A stretch of DNA of 64,000 nt, from assembly GCA_021555105.2 (NCBI GenBank), contig CP134604.1, positions 3,510,501 to 3,574,500 of the forward strand. Reading direction: 5' to 3'. The notes under the pieces are model-generated. The model did no database searches. It was not told the DNA's origin and worked only from the letters and a program-made list of their open reading frames with translations. This document shows positions 7,902 through 16,432 of this stretch, piece by piece (within the stretch, counting starts at the first letter, position 1; each line of letters begins with the position of its first letter). Both the position numbers and the translations under genes were made by a program. The stretch is from Thalassospiraceae bacterium LMO-JJ14 (GTDB lineage: Bacteria; Pseudomonadota; Alphaproteobacteria; Rhodospirillales; Casp-alpha2).

Positions 7902-8729
7902 ATGCCCGACGGCACATCGCTTTCACACATTGTTCCACCGGACATGGGTTCCGCCCTCGGCAAGGGGATGGCCGTCCTTTCGGCGATTCTGACAGCCAAA
8001 AGACCGCCCAGCCTCAACGACATCGCTGAGCAGACCGATCTGCCGCGGCCGACCGTGTTCCGGGTCGTCAGGCAGCTTGAGGAAACCCTGCTGATCACGC
8101 GCGCGCCGGATGGCGACAAATATCTGGTCGGCCCGAACCTGATGGCACTGGCGACCAATGCCATGTCGGCCTTCATGCACGCCTCGCCGGTGCGCTCGAT
8201 CCTCAGCGGTCTCGTCCACGACGTCGGCGAAACCTGTAACCTCGGCGTGCTGGAACGCGACAGCGTCGTCTATATCGACCGGGTCGAATGTTCGTGGCCG
8301 CTCAGGCTGCAGATCGGCATCGGCTCGCACGTGTCGCTGCATGCCACCGCGATCGGCAAGCTTCTGGTCGCCCACATGCCGACGCGCAGCCGCCGCCGGG
8401 TCATCAACTCGACGCCGCTGGAACGCTTCACCGAGAACACCATCACCGATCCGAAAGCCCTTGAAGCGGAATTCAAGAAAATCCGCCGCGAAGGGTTTGC
8501 CCGCAACAACGAAGAAAACACCTTGGGCCTGATCGGCATCGCCGTGCCGGTCTTCGACATCCGAAACCGCGTCGTCGCCGGGCTGTCACTGCATGCGCCG
8601 GTGGCGCGGATGCCGATGCAGGTTGCCGTATCGAAGCTGGAACGCTTTCGCGACACCGCGCGGCAGATCGAGCAGGCCATGCGCGACATGCTTGAGCCGC
8701 AAACCGCAACCGGGGAGGCCGCCGAATGA
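7902..8729 (+). CDS. IclR family transcriptional regulator
   Basis: A 275-residue protein with an N-terminal winged helix-turn-helix (about residues 18-80; DLPRPTVFRVVRQLEE is the recognition region) and a C-terminal IclR effector domain (about 95-265). The ATG at 7902 is chosen over an in-frame upstream codon at 7839 because GGGAGGGGG lies just before it. The stop overlaps the start of glmS (ATGA), so regulator and mutase genes are co-transcribed. It probably controls glutamate mutase expression in response to a pathway intermediate. A candidate operator lies at 7820-7843. Confidence 0.85.
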   Translation: MPDGTSLSHIVPPDMGSALGKGMAVLSAILTAKRPPSLNDIAEQTDLPRPTVFRVVRQLEETLLITRAPDGDKYLVGPNLMALATNAMSAFMHASPVRSILSGLVHDVGETCNLGVLERDSVVYIDRVECSWPLRLQIGIGSHVSLHATAIGKLLVAHMPTRSRRRVINSTPLERFTENTITDPKALEAEFKKIRREGFARNNEENTLGLIGIAVPVFDIRNRVVAGLSLHAPVARMPMQVAVSKLERFRDTARQIEQAMRDMLEPQTATGEAAE

Positions 8730-9178
8730 CCCTGACACCCGAACAACGCGCGGGGATCACACTGATCACCGGTGTCATCGGCGCTGACACGCATATCGTC
8801 GGCAACCGTATTCTGTCGATGGCGCTGGAAAAGGAAGGCTTCAAGGTCGTGGCGCTCGGCGCCCTGACGCCGTCCGAGGATTTCATCAAGGCCGCCGTCG
8901 AGACCGATGCCGACGCCATTCTGGTGTCATCGCTGTACGGTCAGGGGGAACTGGACTGCCGCGGCTTTCGCGACATGTGCATAGAGGCCGGACTCGGCGA
9001 TATTCTGCTGTATGTCGGCGGCAATCTGGTTGTCGGCAAACAGGCATGGGATGACGTCGAGCAACGCTATATCGACATGGGCTTCGACCGTGCCTTCCCG
9101 CCCGGCACACGCACGCCGGATGTCGTCGCCATGCTGGATGAAGACATGAAAGACAAGGTGGAAGGCGCTGCCGCATGA
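8726..9178 (+). CDS. glmS: Glutamate (methylaspartate) mutase subunit S, cobalamin-binding
   Basis: A 150-residue B12-binding protein. The cobalamin signature is complete: D-x-H-x-x-G in GADTHIVGN, S-x-L in VSSLYGQG, and GG in YVGGNLV. GlmS carries adenosylcobalamin and pairs with GlmE to interconvert L-glutamate and (2S,3S)-3-methylaspartate by a radical carbon-skeleton rearrangement. Start and stop overlap iclR and glmL by four bases each, so the operon is tightly coupled. Length fits the family. Confidence 0.88.
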   Translation: MTLTPEQRAGITLITGVIGADTHIVGNRILSMALEKEGFKVVALGALTPSEDFIKAAVETDADAILVSSLYGQGELDCRGFRDMCIEAGLGDILLYVGGNLVVGKQAWDDVEQRYIDMGFDRAFPPGTRTPDVVAMLDEDMKDKVEGAAA

Positions 9179-10611
9179 CGGCTGAAAGCGCTCTTCTGAT
9201 CGATTTCGGCAGCACCTATACCAAGCTGCGCGCCATCGACCTCGAGGCCGGCACGATCCTCGGCGCCGGACAGGGGCCGTCGACCGTCACCAGTGACGTC
9301 AACATCGGCCTCGACGCGGCGCTGGCCGATCTTGAACGTACACTGGGGACGCTGCCCGACTTCACGCACCGCCTCGCATCTTCCAGTGCCGCCGGCGGTC
9401 TCGCCATGATCACCGTCGGACTGGTCAAGGAACTGACGGCCGAAGCGGCCCGCCTGGCGGCGCTCGGCGCCGGGGCCAAACTGATCGGTGCACATGCCTA
9501 CAAGCTGACGGAAAAGGATGCCGCGGGGATTGCCCGGCAACGGCCGGATATTCTTCTGCTGGCGGGCGGCACCGATGGCGGCAACGAGGAAACCATCCGC
9601 TGGAATGCGGACAGGCTGGCGCAAGCCGGACTTGAATGCCCGGTCATCATCGCCGGCAACCGGGTGGCCTGCGACGATGTCGCGGAAACGCTCTCGGCCG
9701 CCGGGATCGATGCCCGCATCTCGGGCAACGTCATGCCGGAATTCAATGTGCTGGACGTGGAACCGGCGCGCGCCGCGATCCGCGACGTCTTCATCGAACG
9801 CATCGTCCACGCCAAGGGCATCGACAAGGCCGAAGCCCGCTTCGATGCGGTGCTGATGCCGACCCCCGCCGCCGTCATGGAAGGTGCCAGGCTGCTTTGC
9901 GACGGCACCGCCACCGAACCCGGCTGGGGGCCGTTGATCGTCGTCGATGTCGGCGGCGCCACCACCGACATCCACTCGATTTCCGACGGCGCGGCGACGG
10001 AAGGCGGCGTCATTCAGTACGGCCTGCCGGAGCCTTACGCCAAGCGAACGGTCGAGGGCGATCTCGGCATGCGGCACAATGCGCGCAGCATCGTCGAGTC
10101 GCTCGGCATGGACGCCTTCGCCCGGGACTTCGGATTCAGCAACGATGACATCGAGACCTTTCTGGGCGCGATCGAGGCCGATGTCGAACGTCTGCCGGAA
10201 ACCGCAGCGGAACGGGATTTCGATACCGCGCTGGCCCGCACCGCCGTCGCCCGCGCCATGAAACGCCACGCTGGACGGATTGAAATCAAGCAGTCGGTCA
10301 GCGGCCCGGTCGCGGTGCAATACGGCAAGGACCTGACGAAGATCGAAACCGTGATCGGCACCGGCGGCGTGCTGGTGCACGGCGCGGCACCGGAAGAAAT
10401 CCTGCGTGCGGTGCTTTTCGACGCCGACGCGCCGCACGCACTGCGCCCCAAGAACCCGCGCCTGCTGATCGACGAAACCTATGCGCTTTATGCCGTCGGC
10501 CTGCTGGCCGGCGTCGCCCCGGACGCCGCGCTGCGTTTCGCGCACAACAACATCGACGCCACGCAGACCCCTCGGAAGGATGAAATCCATGGCCGCTCTC
10601 CCGCAGCTTGA
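9175..10611 (+). CDS. glmL: Glutamate mutase accessory/reactivation protein MutL-type
   Basis: A 478-residue member of the GlmL/MutL family with an actin-like (ASKHA) ATPase fold: phosphate-1 loop LLIDFGSTYTKL near the N-terminus, LAGGTDGGN in the middle and VVDVGGATTDIHSI as phosphate-2. These proteins lie between glmS and glmE and are thought to reactivate or chaperone the B12 mutase. It overlaps glmS by four bases at its start and overlaps the start of glmE at its end. Confidence 0.85.
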   Translation: MTAESALLIDFGSTYTKLRAIDLEAGTILGAGQGPSTVTSDVNIGLDAALADLERTLGTLPDFTHRLASSSAAGGLAMITVGLVKELTAEAARLAALGAGAKLIGAHAYKLTEKDAAGIARQRPDILLLAGGTDGGNEETIRWNADRLAQAGLECPVIIAGNRVACDDVAETLSAAGIDARISGNVMPEFNVLDVEPARAAIRDVFIERIVHAKGIDKAEARFDAVLMPTPAAVMEGARLLCDGTATEPGWGPLIVVDVGGATTDIHSISDGAATEGGVIQYGLPEPYAKRTVEGDLGMRHNARSIVESLGMDAFARDFGFSNDDIETFLGAIEADVERLPETAAERDFDTALARTAVARAMKRHAGRIEIKQSVSGPVAVQYGKDLTKIETVIGTGGVLVHGAAPEEILRAVLFDADAPHALRPKNPRLLIDETYALYAVGLLAGVAPDAALRFAHNNIDATQTPRKDEIHGRSPAA

Positions 10612-12088
10612 CGCCGACGATATACCGTTTTCGGATACACGAATCCCCGACGATGCGTTCGACGCGATGCGTAAAAAGAACCTCGCCCGCTGGCCGACCG
10701 GCGCCGAGATCGATCTTGAAGAAGCCGCCGCCTATCACCGCGCCATGCCGAAGCACAAGCAGCTCGGCTGGGTCATGCGCCAGGCCGACGCCGAGGGGCG
10801 CTGCCTGACGCAACCGCGCGGCGGCTTCGGCACGCTGGAATTGCAGAAGGAACTGATGGTCTGCCTCGACAAGGAAGGCCACGCCGACATCGTGCCGACG
10901 ACAACCGACAGCTATACCCGCAACGAACAATGGGAAAACGCCGCGCGCGGCATCGAGGAATCGAAAAAGGCCGGCCGTTCCATGCTCAACGGCTATCCGA
11001 TGGTCAACTACGGCCACAAGGTCACGCGCCAACTGATCGAAGCCATCGACAAACCGGCCATCGTGCTTTCCGGCACATCGATGCCGCGGCTGACCTGCGA
11101 GATCGGTTTCGCCAGCGGCTATTCCGGGTATCTGGGATCGGGGCTGGCCTATACCACGTCGTATACCAAGGAACTCAGCATCGAGCAGGGCATCCGCAAT
11201 TACCAGTACCTGGACCGTCTCGCGGCGCGCTATCAGGAACTGGGTGTCGAGTTGCACCGCCGTCAGCCGGGTTTCCTGACCGGGACCAATATTCCGCCGT
11301 CGATTGCGATCCTGACCTGCATCATCGATGCCCTGCTTGCCGTCGGCCAGGGCGTCAAGAACTACGGCCTCGAACTGGGACAGACTTTGCATCTGGTGCA
11401 GGATGCGGCAGCCATCAAAATGGCCCGCGAGTTAACGCAGGAATACCTGACCAAGCTCGGCCATGACGATATCTTCACGCCGGTCACATCGCTGCACTGG
11501 ATGGGGGCGTGGCCTTATGACGATGCGCAGTGCGAGGCGCTGGTTGCCTATGGCGGCACGCTCGCGGCGATCGGCGGTGCGGTCAGCGTCACCACCAAAT
11601 CGTCGCATGAAGCGTTCGGCATCCCGACGCCCGCCGCCAATGCCGCCGGCCTGCGCTCGACCCGGATGGCGATTTATCTGGCCCGCCATATCCGTCTTGA
11701 TTCCATGCCGGAGTTCAAGACCGAGTGCGACATGATCGCCAGGGAAGTCCGCCCGGTAATGGACAAGATACTCGAGATGGGCGACGGTGACATCGCCATC
11801 GGCACCATCCGCGCCTGCGAAGCGGGGGTCATGGATATTCCCTGGTCGCCCAACAACTATATGAAAAGCCGCGTCATGCCGGCCCGCGACGCGGACGGGT
11901 ATCTGCGCATCTACGATTGCGGCGACATGCCGATGGACAAGGATGTGATGGACTACCACCATGAAAGGCTGCGCAAACGCGCCGAACGCGACAACGTGGC
12001 TTTCGATCACGAGCTGGCGGTTTCCAGCGTCTACGAACTGTCGGAAAGCCTTGAGACCCTGATCCCGTTCCCGTGGGCCGCCGAATAA
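10589..12088 (+). CDS. glmE: Glutamate (methylaspartate) mutase subunit E
   Basis: A 499-residue catalytic subunit with a TIM-barrel glutamate mutase E fold. Recognisable stretches include YPMVNYGHKVTRQL, LTCEIGFASGYSG and TPAANAAGLRSTRMAI. The ATG at 10589 is preferred because GGAAGGA sits nine bases upstream; the in-frame ATG at 10580 touches that site. With GlmS it makes 3-methylaspartate from glutamate. No methylaspartate ammonia-lyase gene follows: only a 29-codon remnant is present, so the fate of methylaspartate is not explained by this locus. Confidence 0.88.
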   Translation: MAALPQLDADDIPFSDTRIPDDAFDAMRKKNLARWPTGAEIDLEEAAAYHRAMPKHKQLGWVMRQADAEGRCLTQPRGGFGTLELQKELMVCLDKEGHADIVPTTTDSYTRNEQWENAARGIEESKKAGRSMLNGYPMVNYGHKVTRQLIEAIDKPAIVLSGTSMPRLTCEIGFASGYSGYLGSGLAYTTSYTKELSIEQGIRNYQYLDRLAARYQELGVELHRRQPGFLTGTNIPPSIAILTCIIDALLAVGQGVKNYGLELGQTLHLVQDAAAIKMARELTQEYLTKLGHDDIFTPVTSLHWMGAWPYDDAQCEALVAYGGTLAAIGGAVSVTTKSSHEAFGIPTPAANAAGLRSTRMAIYLARHIRLDSMPEFKTECDMIAREVRPVMDKILEMGDGDIAIGTIRACEAGVMDIPWSPNNYMKSRVMPARDADGYLRIYDCGDMPMDKDVMDYHHERLRKRAERDNVAFDHELAVSSVYELSESLETLIPFPWAAE

Positions 12089-12107
12089 TTTTCAGGAGAC
12101 GTTTTAC

Positions 12108-12197
12108 ATGTCGATGCATGCGATCCGCGTCAGCGCCTATGGCGGCGGTGTGGTCGAAGCCGTCGACAACGTACGGACCGGCGAGCAGCTAGCCTGA
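12108..12197 (+). pseudogene. 29-codon N-terminal remnant, possibly of an MDR/quinone-reductase-type gene
   Basis: TTTTCAGGAGAC gives a good ribosome site before ATG at 12108, and the frame reads MSMHAIRVSAYGGGVVEAVD and then stops at 12195. The pattern x-A-I-R-V-x-A-Y-G-G resembles the first residues of zinc-independent medium-chain dehydrogenases/quinone reductases, which are normally over 300 residues long. The downstream DNA does not continue the fold in any frame. It is best read as the leftover start of a deleted third or fourth enzyme of the glutamate mutase operon; a genuine short peptide is less likely. Confidence 0.45.
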
Positions 12198-12207
12198 TAA
12201 TCGGCGT

Positions 12208-12735
12208 TTAGTTTCCGGCAACGATCTCGACGTAGGTTTCCTGCTTACGGTGCATCAGTTCCAGCGCCTCGCGCGAGAAATCGACGACGACGATAATATG
12301 ATGGATATTCCAGTCATCATTGCTGAGCGGCAGACGCAGTACCGAGTGCGAATGCATGTACCCGCCTGCGGCGAGGAAAGAATAATGCCAGGCCAGGGGG
12401 CGCTTCTTCTCAACCACGGCGCCATGATCTGCCAGAAGCTGCTGCCCGAATTCATACGGCTGCAGATCGTAGGGACACCGGGCCGTCATGTCTTCGCCGT
12501 GTATTTCGGTCAGCCTGCTACCCCAGTAACGGAATACGCTGTCTTCGAGCGGTTCGTGAACGTCAACAATCATCGTCGTCGGCAAAAGTCTGGCCGGAAA
12601 GCGGACGAGTTCCACTTCCGACCACGCCGGCGCCATGCGCGCACACCGCAATTCGTCCCAGTACTCAAGGACGTCCCGCAACCCTGAAGGCAGATCTTTC
12701 AGCTCGGCGGCTAAGATGTGCATTTTGCCCTGCAT
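12208..12735 (-). CDS. PAS-domain protein (PAS_5-like)
   Basis: A 175-residue single-domain protein. The start pattern LEYWDELRCARMAPAWSEVE, followed by a line on ligand-domain strands (TMIVDVHEP, FRYWGSRLTEIHGEDMT), is characteristic of the alphaproteobacterial PAS_5-type domain, where an aromatic-rich N-terminal helix precedes a PAS core. No output domain is attached, so it may be a stand-alone sensor or scaffolding protein. It lies tail-to-tail with the glmE remnant and is followed upstream by a 79-base gap to a permease gene on the same strand. Confidence 0.65.
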   Translation of the reverse strand: MQGKMHILAAELKDLPSGLRDVLEYWDELRCARMAPAWSEVELVRFPARLLPTTMIVDVHEPLEDSVFRYWGSRLTEIHGEDMTARCPYDLQPYEFGQQLLADHGAVVEKKRPLAWHYSFLAAGGYMHSHSVLRLPLSNDDWNIHHIIVVVDFSREALELMHRKQETYVEIVAGN

Positions 12736-12814
12736 TCCCGACGCCGGCGACCCGGCATGTATCCAATTTAGAATATACTGTCGAGAGACTAGCCCGAGAA
12801 ACGTGACCGCAACC

Positions 12815-13573
12815 TTACATCCCCATCAGGGCCCGCCGGATCATGTTCAGGCCGAACACGAAGATCGTCAGCAGCAGGAGCCTGCGAAACAGCGCCTCGT
12901 CGATGTAGCGGCGCAACCGTTCGCCGATCACGATACCGGCCATGCCCGGGATGCAGGCAGCCACCGACAGCCACAGCATATCCCCGCCAAGGACACCGTT
13001 CTGCAGATAAAACAGCATCAGCGGAATCCCGCCCAGCAAATACAGCCCGGTGATGGAGCGCACCCACATGTCCTTGTCCATCTTGAGCATGAACAGGAAC
13101 ATCATGATCGGCGGGCCCCAGACGCTGGTCATACCGCCCATGAGGCCGGAGACGATCCCGACGAAGGGGCCTAGAATCTTTTCCGTTCGCGGATGGAGCG
13201 GCGGGGCATCCGGTTTATAGAATTGCGAAACCGTGAACACGATTGCCGTGATGCCCATGACCGCAAACAGCACCGGCGCTTCGAACACGTTGATCAGCTC
13301 CGAGCCGATATAAAGGCCGATCACCAGCATCAGAGCGACCGGCCAGAACCGTTTCAGCGGCCTGATGAAATCACCGCCGCCGAATGTCTGCCAGATGTTC
13401 GTGACGACGATCGGCAGCGATACCAGTGCCAGACCGACGCGCGGCTCGACGAAGTTCAACGCGATCGACAGCGCCACGATCGGCAGCGCGACACCGCTTA
13501 TGCCCTTGGCGAGACCGCCGGCAAAGATCGACAAAGCAAGCCAGGCGACAATATCAGGCGGCAGGCCAAACAC
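12815..13573 (-). CDS. TauE/SafE family permease
   Basis: A 252-residue polytopic membrane protein with about seven to eight helices and the paired glycine-rich repeats typical of TauE/SafE (GGLAKGISGVALPI near the N-terminus, GIVSGLMGGMTSVWGPP in the middle). Start is GTG at 13573. These permeases export sulfite, sulfoacetate or other small organic anions. It lies three bases after the enolase-superfamily gene on the same strand, suggesting that enzyme and permease act on related compounds. Substrate unknown. Confidence 0.8.
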   Translation of the reverse strand: MFGLPPDIVAWLALSIFAGGLAKGISGVALPIVALSIALNFVEPRVGLALVSLPIVVTNIWQTFGGGDFIRPLKRFWPVALMLVIGLYIGSELINVFEAPVLFAVMGITAIVFTVSQFYKPDAPPLHPRTEKILGPFVGIVSGLMGGMTSVWGPPIMMFLFMLKMDKDMWVRSITGLYLLGGIPLMLFYLQNGVLGGDMLWLSVAACIPGMAGIVIGERLRRYIDEALFRRLLLLTIFVFGLNMIRRALMGM

Positions 13574-13575
13574 GC

Positions 13576-14652
13576 TCAGAGCTGACCCAGCATGGCACTG
13601 TCCTTAACGGCTTCTTCGTGCGCGCGGAATACCGGCATGCCGGACGGCAACCGGACAGCACCGTTTTCAACGCGTAACGGTTTGGAAAACAGCGGATGGA
13701 CCGGTTTCAGGAAGCCATTCATTTCACCCGCATTATTGATCATCCGATGTGCGACACAACACTCCATCCAGCAACCGAGATCGGCGGCGACACCGTTACC
13801 CAGCACCGGCTTCATGCCGAAATCGCGGATCATCTGCAACTGCGCCATCAGATTGTCGATACTGCCGGCTTTCATCAGCTTCAGTTTGACGTAGCTGACA
13901 CCGCCAAGTTTCGCCGCGCGTTCGATTTCGCGTTCACCGTATATACTTTCATCGAGCATGAACGGCACATTGGTCGCCCTGGCGATGGCCGCCGAGGCGT
14001 CCCAGTCGTCCATGTGGCAGGGCTGTTCAAGCAGCTCGACGTTTGCCGGGTCGACGCGCGAAGCGAACGCCACGCCGTCCTCTTTCGAATATCCCTGATT
14101 GCCGTCGATACGGATGGTGACGCCCGGCGGCAGGCAGGATTGAATGAATGCCGTGCGTTTCAGGTCGTCTTCGAGTTCCCAGCCGATCTTGACCTTGATG
14201 GTTTTGTACCCGGCGGCAGCATGCGCGGCGACTTCGGCTTCGATCCCGGCCTCGTCCATGGCGCTCAGGATCGCCAGCAATGGCACGTCGATACCGTTGC
14301 CCGGCGACAGCACCGGGTGGCCTTCAAGCATCTCGACCGCCGTCGCCAGCGCCGTCACCGTGAAAGGCGCGTCATGATGATGCGCGAGCGCCGCAGCCTT
14401 TGCTGCCGGCAGGGGCTGAGCGATCATCTCCTTTGCGATCCGCTGCATCGACTGCCAGCAGCCGGCAATGGTTTCCGGGGTGTACCCGGTGAGGATCGTC
14501 GCCTCGCCGAAACCCGACCTGCCGTCATCATTGATGACCTCGGCGATCACCGTGTCGAACGCGGTGACCGGCCCGAAGGCGAGCTTGTAGGGAACCGTGA
14601 GCGGCAGTTCGAGACGCTCAAGACGAATAGCGGCGATACGTTCGGATGACAT
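13576..14652 (-). CDS. Enolase-superfamily enzyme (mandelate racemase/muconate lactonizing type)
   Basis: A 358-residue protein with the capping domain (1-130) and barrel of the MR/MLE branch. Barrel landmarks are the K-x-K motif in YKTIKVKIG, metal ligands in RIDGNQ, LLEQP and LDESIY, and a second catalytic lysine region VKLKLMKAG. Opposing lysines favour a racemase/epimerase (for example dipeptide epimerase) or syn-eliminating activity. The carboxylate substrate cannot be fixed from motifs. Expression would couple with the TauE/SafE gene downstream. The ATG is preceded by a run of ten G residues (complement of 14654-14663) that doubles as the Shine-Dalgarno sequence. Confidence 0.75.
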   Translation of the reverse strand: MSSERIAAIRLERLELPLTVPYKLAFGPVTAFDTVIAEVINDDGRSGFGEATILTGYTPETIAGCWQSMQRIAKEMIAQPLPAAKAAALAHHHDAPFTVTALATAVEMLEGHPVLSPGNGIDVPLLAILSAMDEAGIEAEVAAHAAAGYKTIKVKIGWELEDDLKRTAFIQSCLPPGVTIRIDGNQGYSKEDGVAFASRVDPANVELLEQPCHMDDWDASAAIARATNVPFMLDESIYGEREIERAAKLGGVSYVKLKLMKAGSIDNLMAQLQMIRDFGMKPVLGNGVAADLGCWMECCVAHRMINNAGEMNGFLKPVHPLFSKPLRVENGAVRLPSGMPVFRAHEEAVKDSAMLGQL

Positions 14653-14653
14653 T

Positions 14654-14663
14654 CCCCCCCCCC
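14654..14663. repeat. C10 homopolymer tract next to a start codon
   Basis: Ten consecutive C residues (G10 on the coding strand) end one base before the ATG of the enolase-superfamily gene. Because the tract is also the ribosome-binding site, slipped-strand length changes would alter translation initiation. It could equally be a static purine-rich site or a sequencing-length error. Confidence 0.6.
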
Positions 14664-14735
14664 TTCCGGCACAGGTTGCCTCGGCGCCGGCCGATGCCTA
14701 ACATCGCCAGCATAATCAAGACGAAAGGCGCGGTC

Positions 14736-15599
14736 ATGCCCCGAGGAATAGATCATCTCGTTTTATGCGTTAACGACCTGAAAAAGGCGCGTGCGCAATA
14801 TGAAAAGCTCGGCTTCACCATGACCCCAGAAGCCCAGCACCCGTTCGGCACCGGCAACACGCTGGCCCAGCTCGACGGCTGTTTTCTGGAAGTGCTGGCG
14901 GTAACGAAGCCTGAAGACATCACCGAGGCTGAGGGCGATAATTTTTCGTTCGCCGCCTTCAACCGGGATTTCCTGCAACACGGCGAAGGCATGTCGATGC
15001 TGGTGCTCGACAGCACCGACGAGGTTGCCGACCGGAACGATTTCAAAAGCAAGGGCCTGCATGTCTATGCGCCGTTCGATTTTCAGCGCCTCGCAAAGCT
15101 GCCGGACGGCAGCGATCAAACGGTCGGCTTTTCACTGACATTCACCGCCGATGCGAGCCTGCCCGATATGGGGTTCTTCACCTGCAAGCAATGGCGCCCG
15201 GATCTGTTTTGGAAGGAAGAATATCAACGCCACGCCAACGGGGCGGCGTGCATCGACGAGGTGTTCATCGTCGCACCGGACCCTGTGGTGCCGACGGCGT
15301 TTCTCGCTGCTTTCGCGGATTCTCTCGACATCGCGAGCGGGGACGGCTTTGCGAAGGTCGTCACCACGCGCGGCAAATTGGGCGTCTATACCCCCGCCGC
15401 CTTCGATGACAAGTTCCCCGGTGCGTTTCCAGCAAAGTCACTCACCAAGCCCAGCTTTACCGGCTTCGCCATCGAAACCGCCGATCCCGGCGCGGCTGCC
15501 GCGCTATGGAGTAAGAACGGCTTCGACGTTCAGGGCGGCGGAAAAAAGACTTGGCTCGGCCCTTGCGAAGGGATGGGCTGCGTGATTGCGGCTGTATGA
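14736..15599 (+). CDS. VOC/glyoxalase-like domain protein
   Basis: A 287-residue protein starting MPRGIDHLVLCVNDL, the classic first strand of a vicinal-oxygen-chelate module, with a second module in the C-terminal half (PSFTGFAIETADPGAA). This two-module layout fits the glyoxalase-like (Glyoxalase_3) group found widely in proteobacteria. A metal site is suggested by His6 and the glutamate in CFLEVLAV, but the reaction is unknown. ATG at 14736 is chosen because the VOC strand begins there; upstream in-frame sequence is not conserved-looking. The gene is divergent from the enolase-superfamily gene. Confidence 0.7.
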   Translation: MPRGIDHLVLCVNDLKKARAQYEKLGFTMTPEAQHPFGTGNTLAQLDGCFLEVLAVTKPEDITEAEGDNFSFAAFNRDFLQHGEGMSMLVLDSTDEVADRNDFKSKGLHVYAPFDFQRLAKLPDGSDQTVGFSLTFTADASLPDMGFFTCKQWRPDLFWKEEYQRHANGAACIDEVFIVAPDPVVPTAFLAAFADSLDIASGDGFAKVVTTRGKLGVYTPAAFDDKFPGAFPAKSLTKPSFTGFAIETADPGAAAALWSKNGFDVQGGGKKTWLGPCEGMGCVIAAV

Positions 15600-15648
15600 A
15601 GCGCCTTATTTGCATGAGTAAAATTTATGTATCTGTATGATAAATCAA

Positions 15649-15654
15649 TATAAT
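15649..15654 (+). promoter_or_regulatory. Candidate -10 box for the sdh/frd-like operon
   Basis: A perfect TATAAT lies in an AT-rich patch (about 15605-15660) that stands out in this high-GC gap, roughly 50 bases before the sdhB-like start. The -35 region with normal spacing is weak, so activator dependence is possible. Confidence 0.35.
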
Positions 15655-15703
15655 TTCAAGTTTTCAACTGGCATTCGCAGCGCCCGGAGCGTATAACCGT
15701 GTC

Positions 15704-16432
15704 ATGAGCAACAACATCAAAGTATCGGTCTGGCGCGGCGCCAAGGACGGGGAATATCAGACCTTCGAGGTCCCCCGCCAGCCGTCGCAGACGGTCCTCG
15801 ACGTCATTACCTACATCCAGCGCAACATCGATCCGACGCTGAGTTACCGTTTCGCCTGCCGGGTCGGCGTCTGCGGGTCGTGCGCCATGACCGTCAACGG
15901 CCGCCCGCGCTGGACCTGCCGCACCCATGTCGACAAGGTCGCCAGCGACGGCACGCTGGAAGTCGCGCCGCTCAGGAATCTTGAGGTCGTGAAAGACCTC
16001 GCCTGCGACATGACCGATTTCTTCGACAAGATGAACCGGGCCGAAGGCAAGTTCCATCCGACCAAGACGCGGCATGACGACTTCGCTTTCATCGACCCGA
16101 ACGACAAGAAGCGCAAACAGGCTGCCGCCGGGATCGAATGCATCGGCTGCGGCGTCTGTTACGCGGCCTGCGATATCGTCGACTGGAACAAGGATTATCT
16201 CGGTCCGGCCGCGCTCAACCGCGCCTGGACGCTGGTCAACGACGAACGCGACGGCGGCAATGAAATACGCCTCGCTGCGGTATCCGGCGATGCCGGTTGC
16301 CATGCCTGTCATTCGCAGCAAGGCTGCGTCGAGCACTGTCCGAAACACCTGAGCCCGACGCACGCGATCACCGGGCTCAAGCGCGAAACCGCCAAGGCCG
16401 TGCTTAAGGGTCTGCTGGGCGGCGACGACTGA
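15704..16432 (+). CDS. sdhB: Succinate dehydrogenase/fumarate reductase iron-sulfur subunit
   Basis: A 242-residue SdhB/FrdB homologue. The N-terminal plant-type ferredoxin domain binds [2Fe-2S] through CRVGVCGSC plus a fourth Cys eleven residues later. The C-terminal domain carries CIGCGVCYAAC and CHSQQGCVEHCPKHLSP for the [4Fe-4S]/[3Fe-4S] clusters. It transfers electrons between the flavoprotein (17858-19597) and the membrane quinone site. The operon order B-membrane-membrane-TauE-A is unusual, since the flavoprotein comes last after an inserted permease. It could be a second, specialised dicarboxylate oxidoreductase rather than the TCA-cycle enzyme. Confidence 0.88.
   Translation: MSNNIKVSVWRGAKDGEYQTFEVPRQPSQTVLDVITYIQRNIDPTLSYRFACRVGVCGSCAMTVNGRPRWTCRTHVDKVASDGTLEVAPLRNLEVVKDLACDMTDFFDKMNRAEGKFHPTKTRHDDFAFIDPNDKKRKQAAAGIECIGCGVCYAACDIVDWNKDYLGPAALNRAWTLVNDERDGGNEIRLAAVSGDAGCHACHSQQGCVEHCPKHLSPTHAITGLKRETAKAVLKGLLGGDD

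Noticed and set aside
13576-14652. Methylaspartate ammonia-lyase completing the glutamate mutase pathway
   Set aside because: It belongs to the same superfamily, but the K-x-K/K-x-K lysine pattern and length fit the MR/MLE epimerase-type branch, and it is on the opposite strand from glmSLE.
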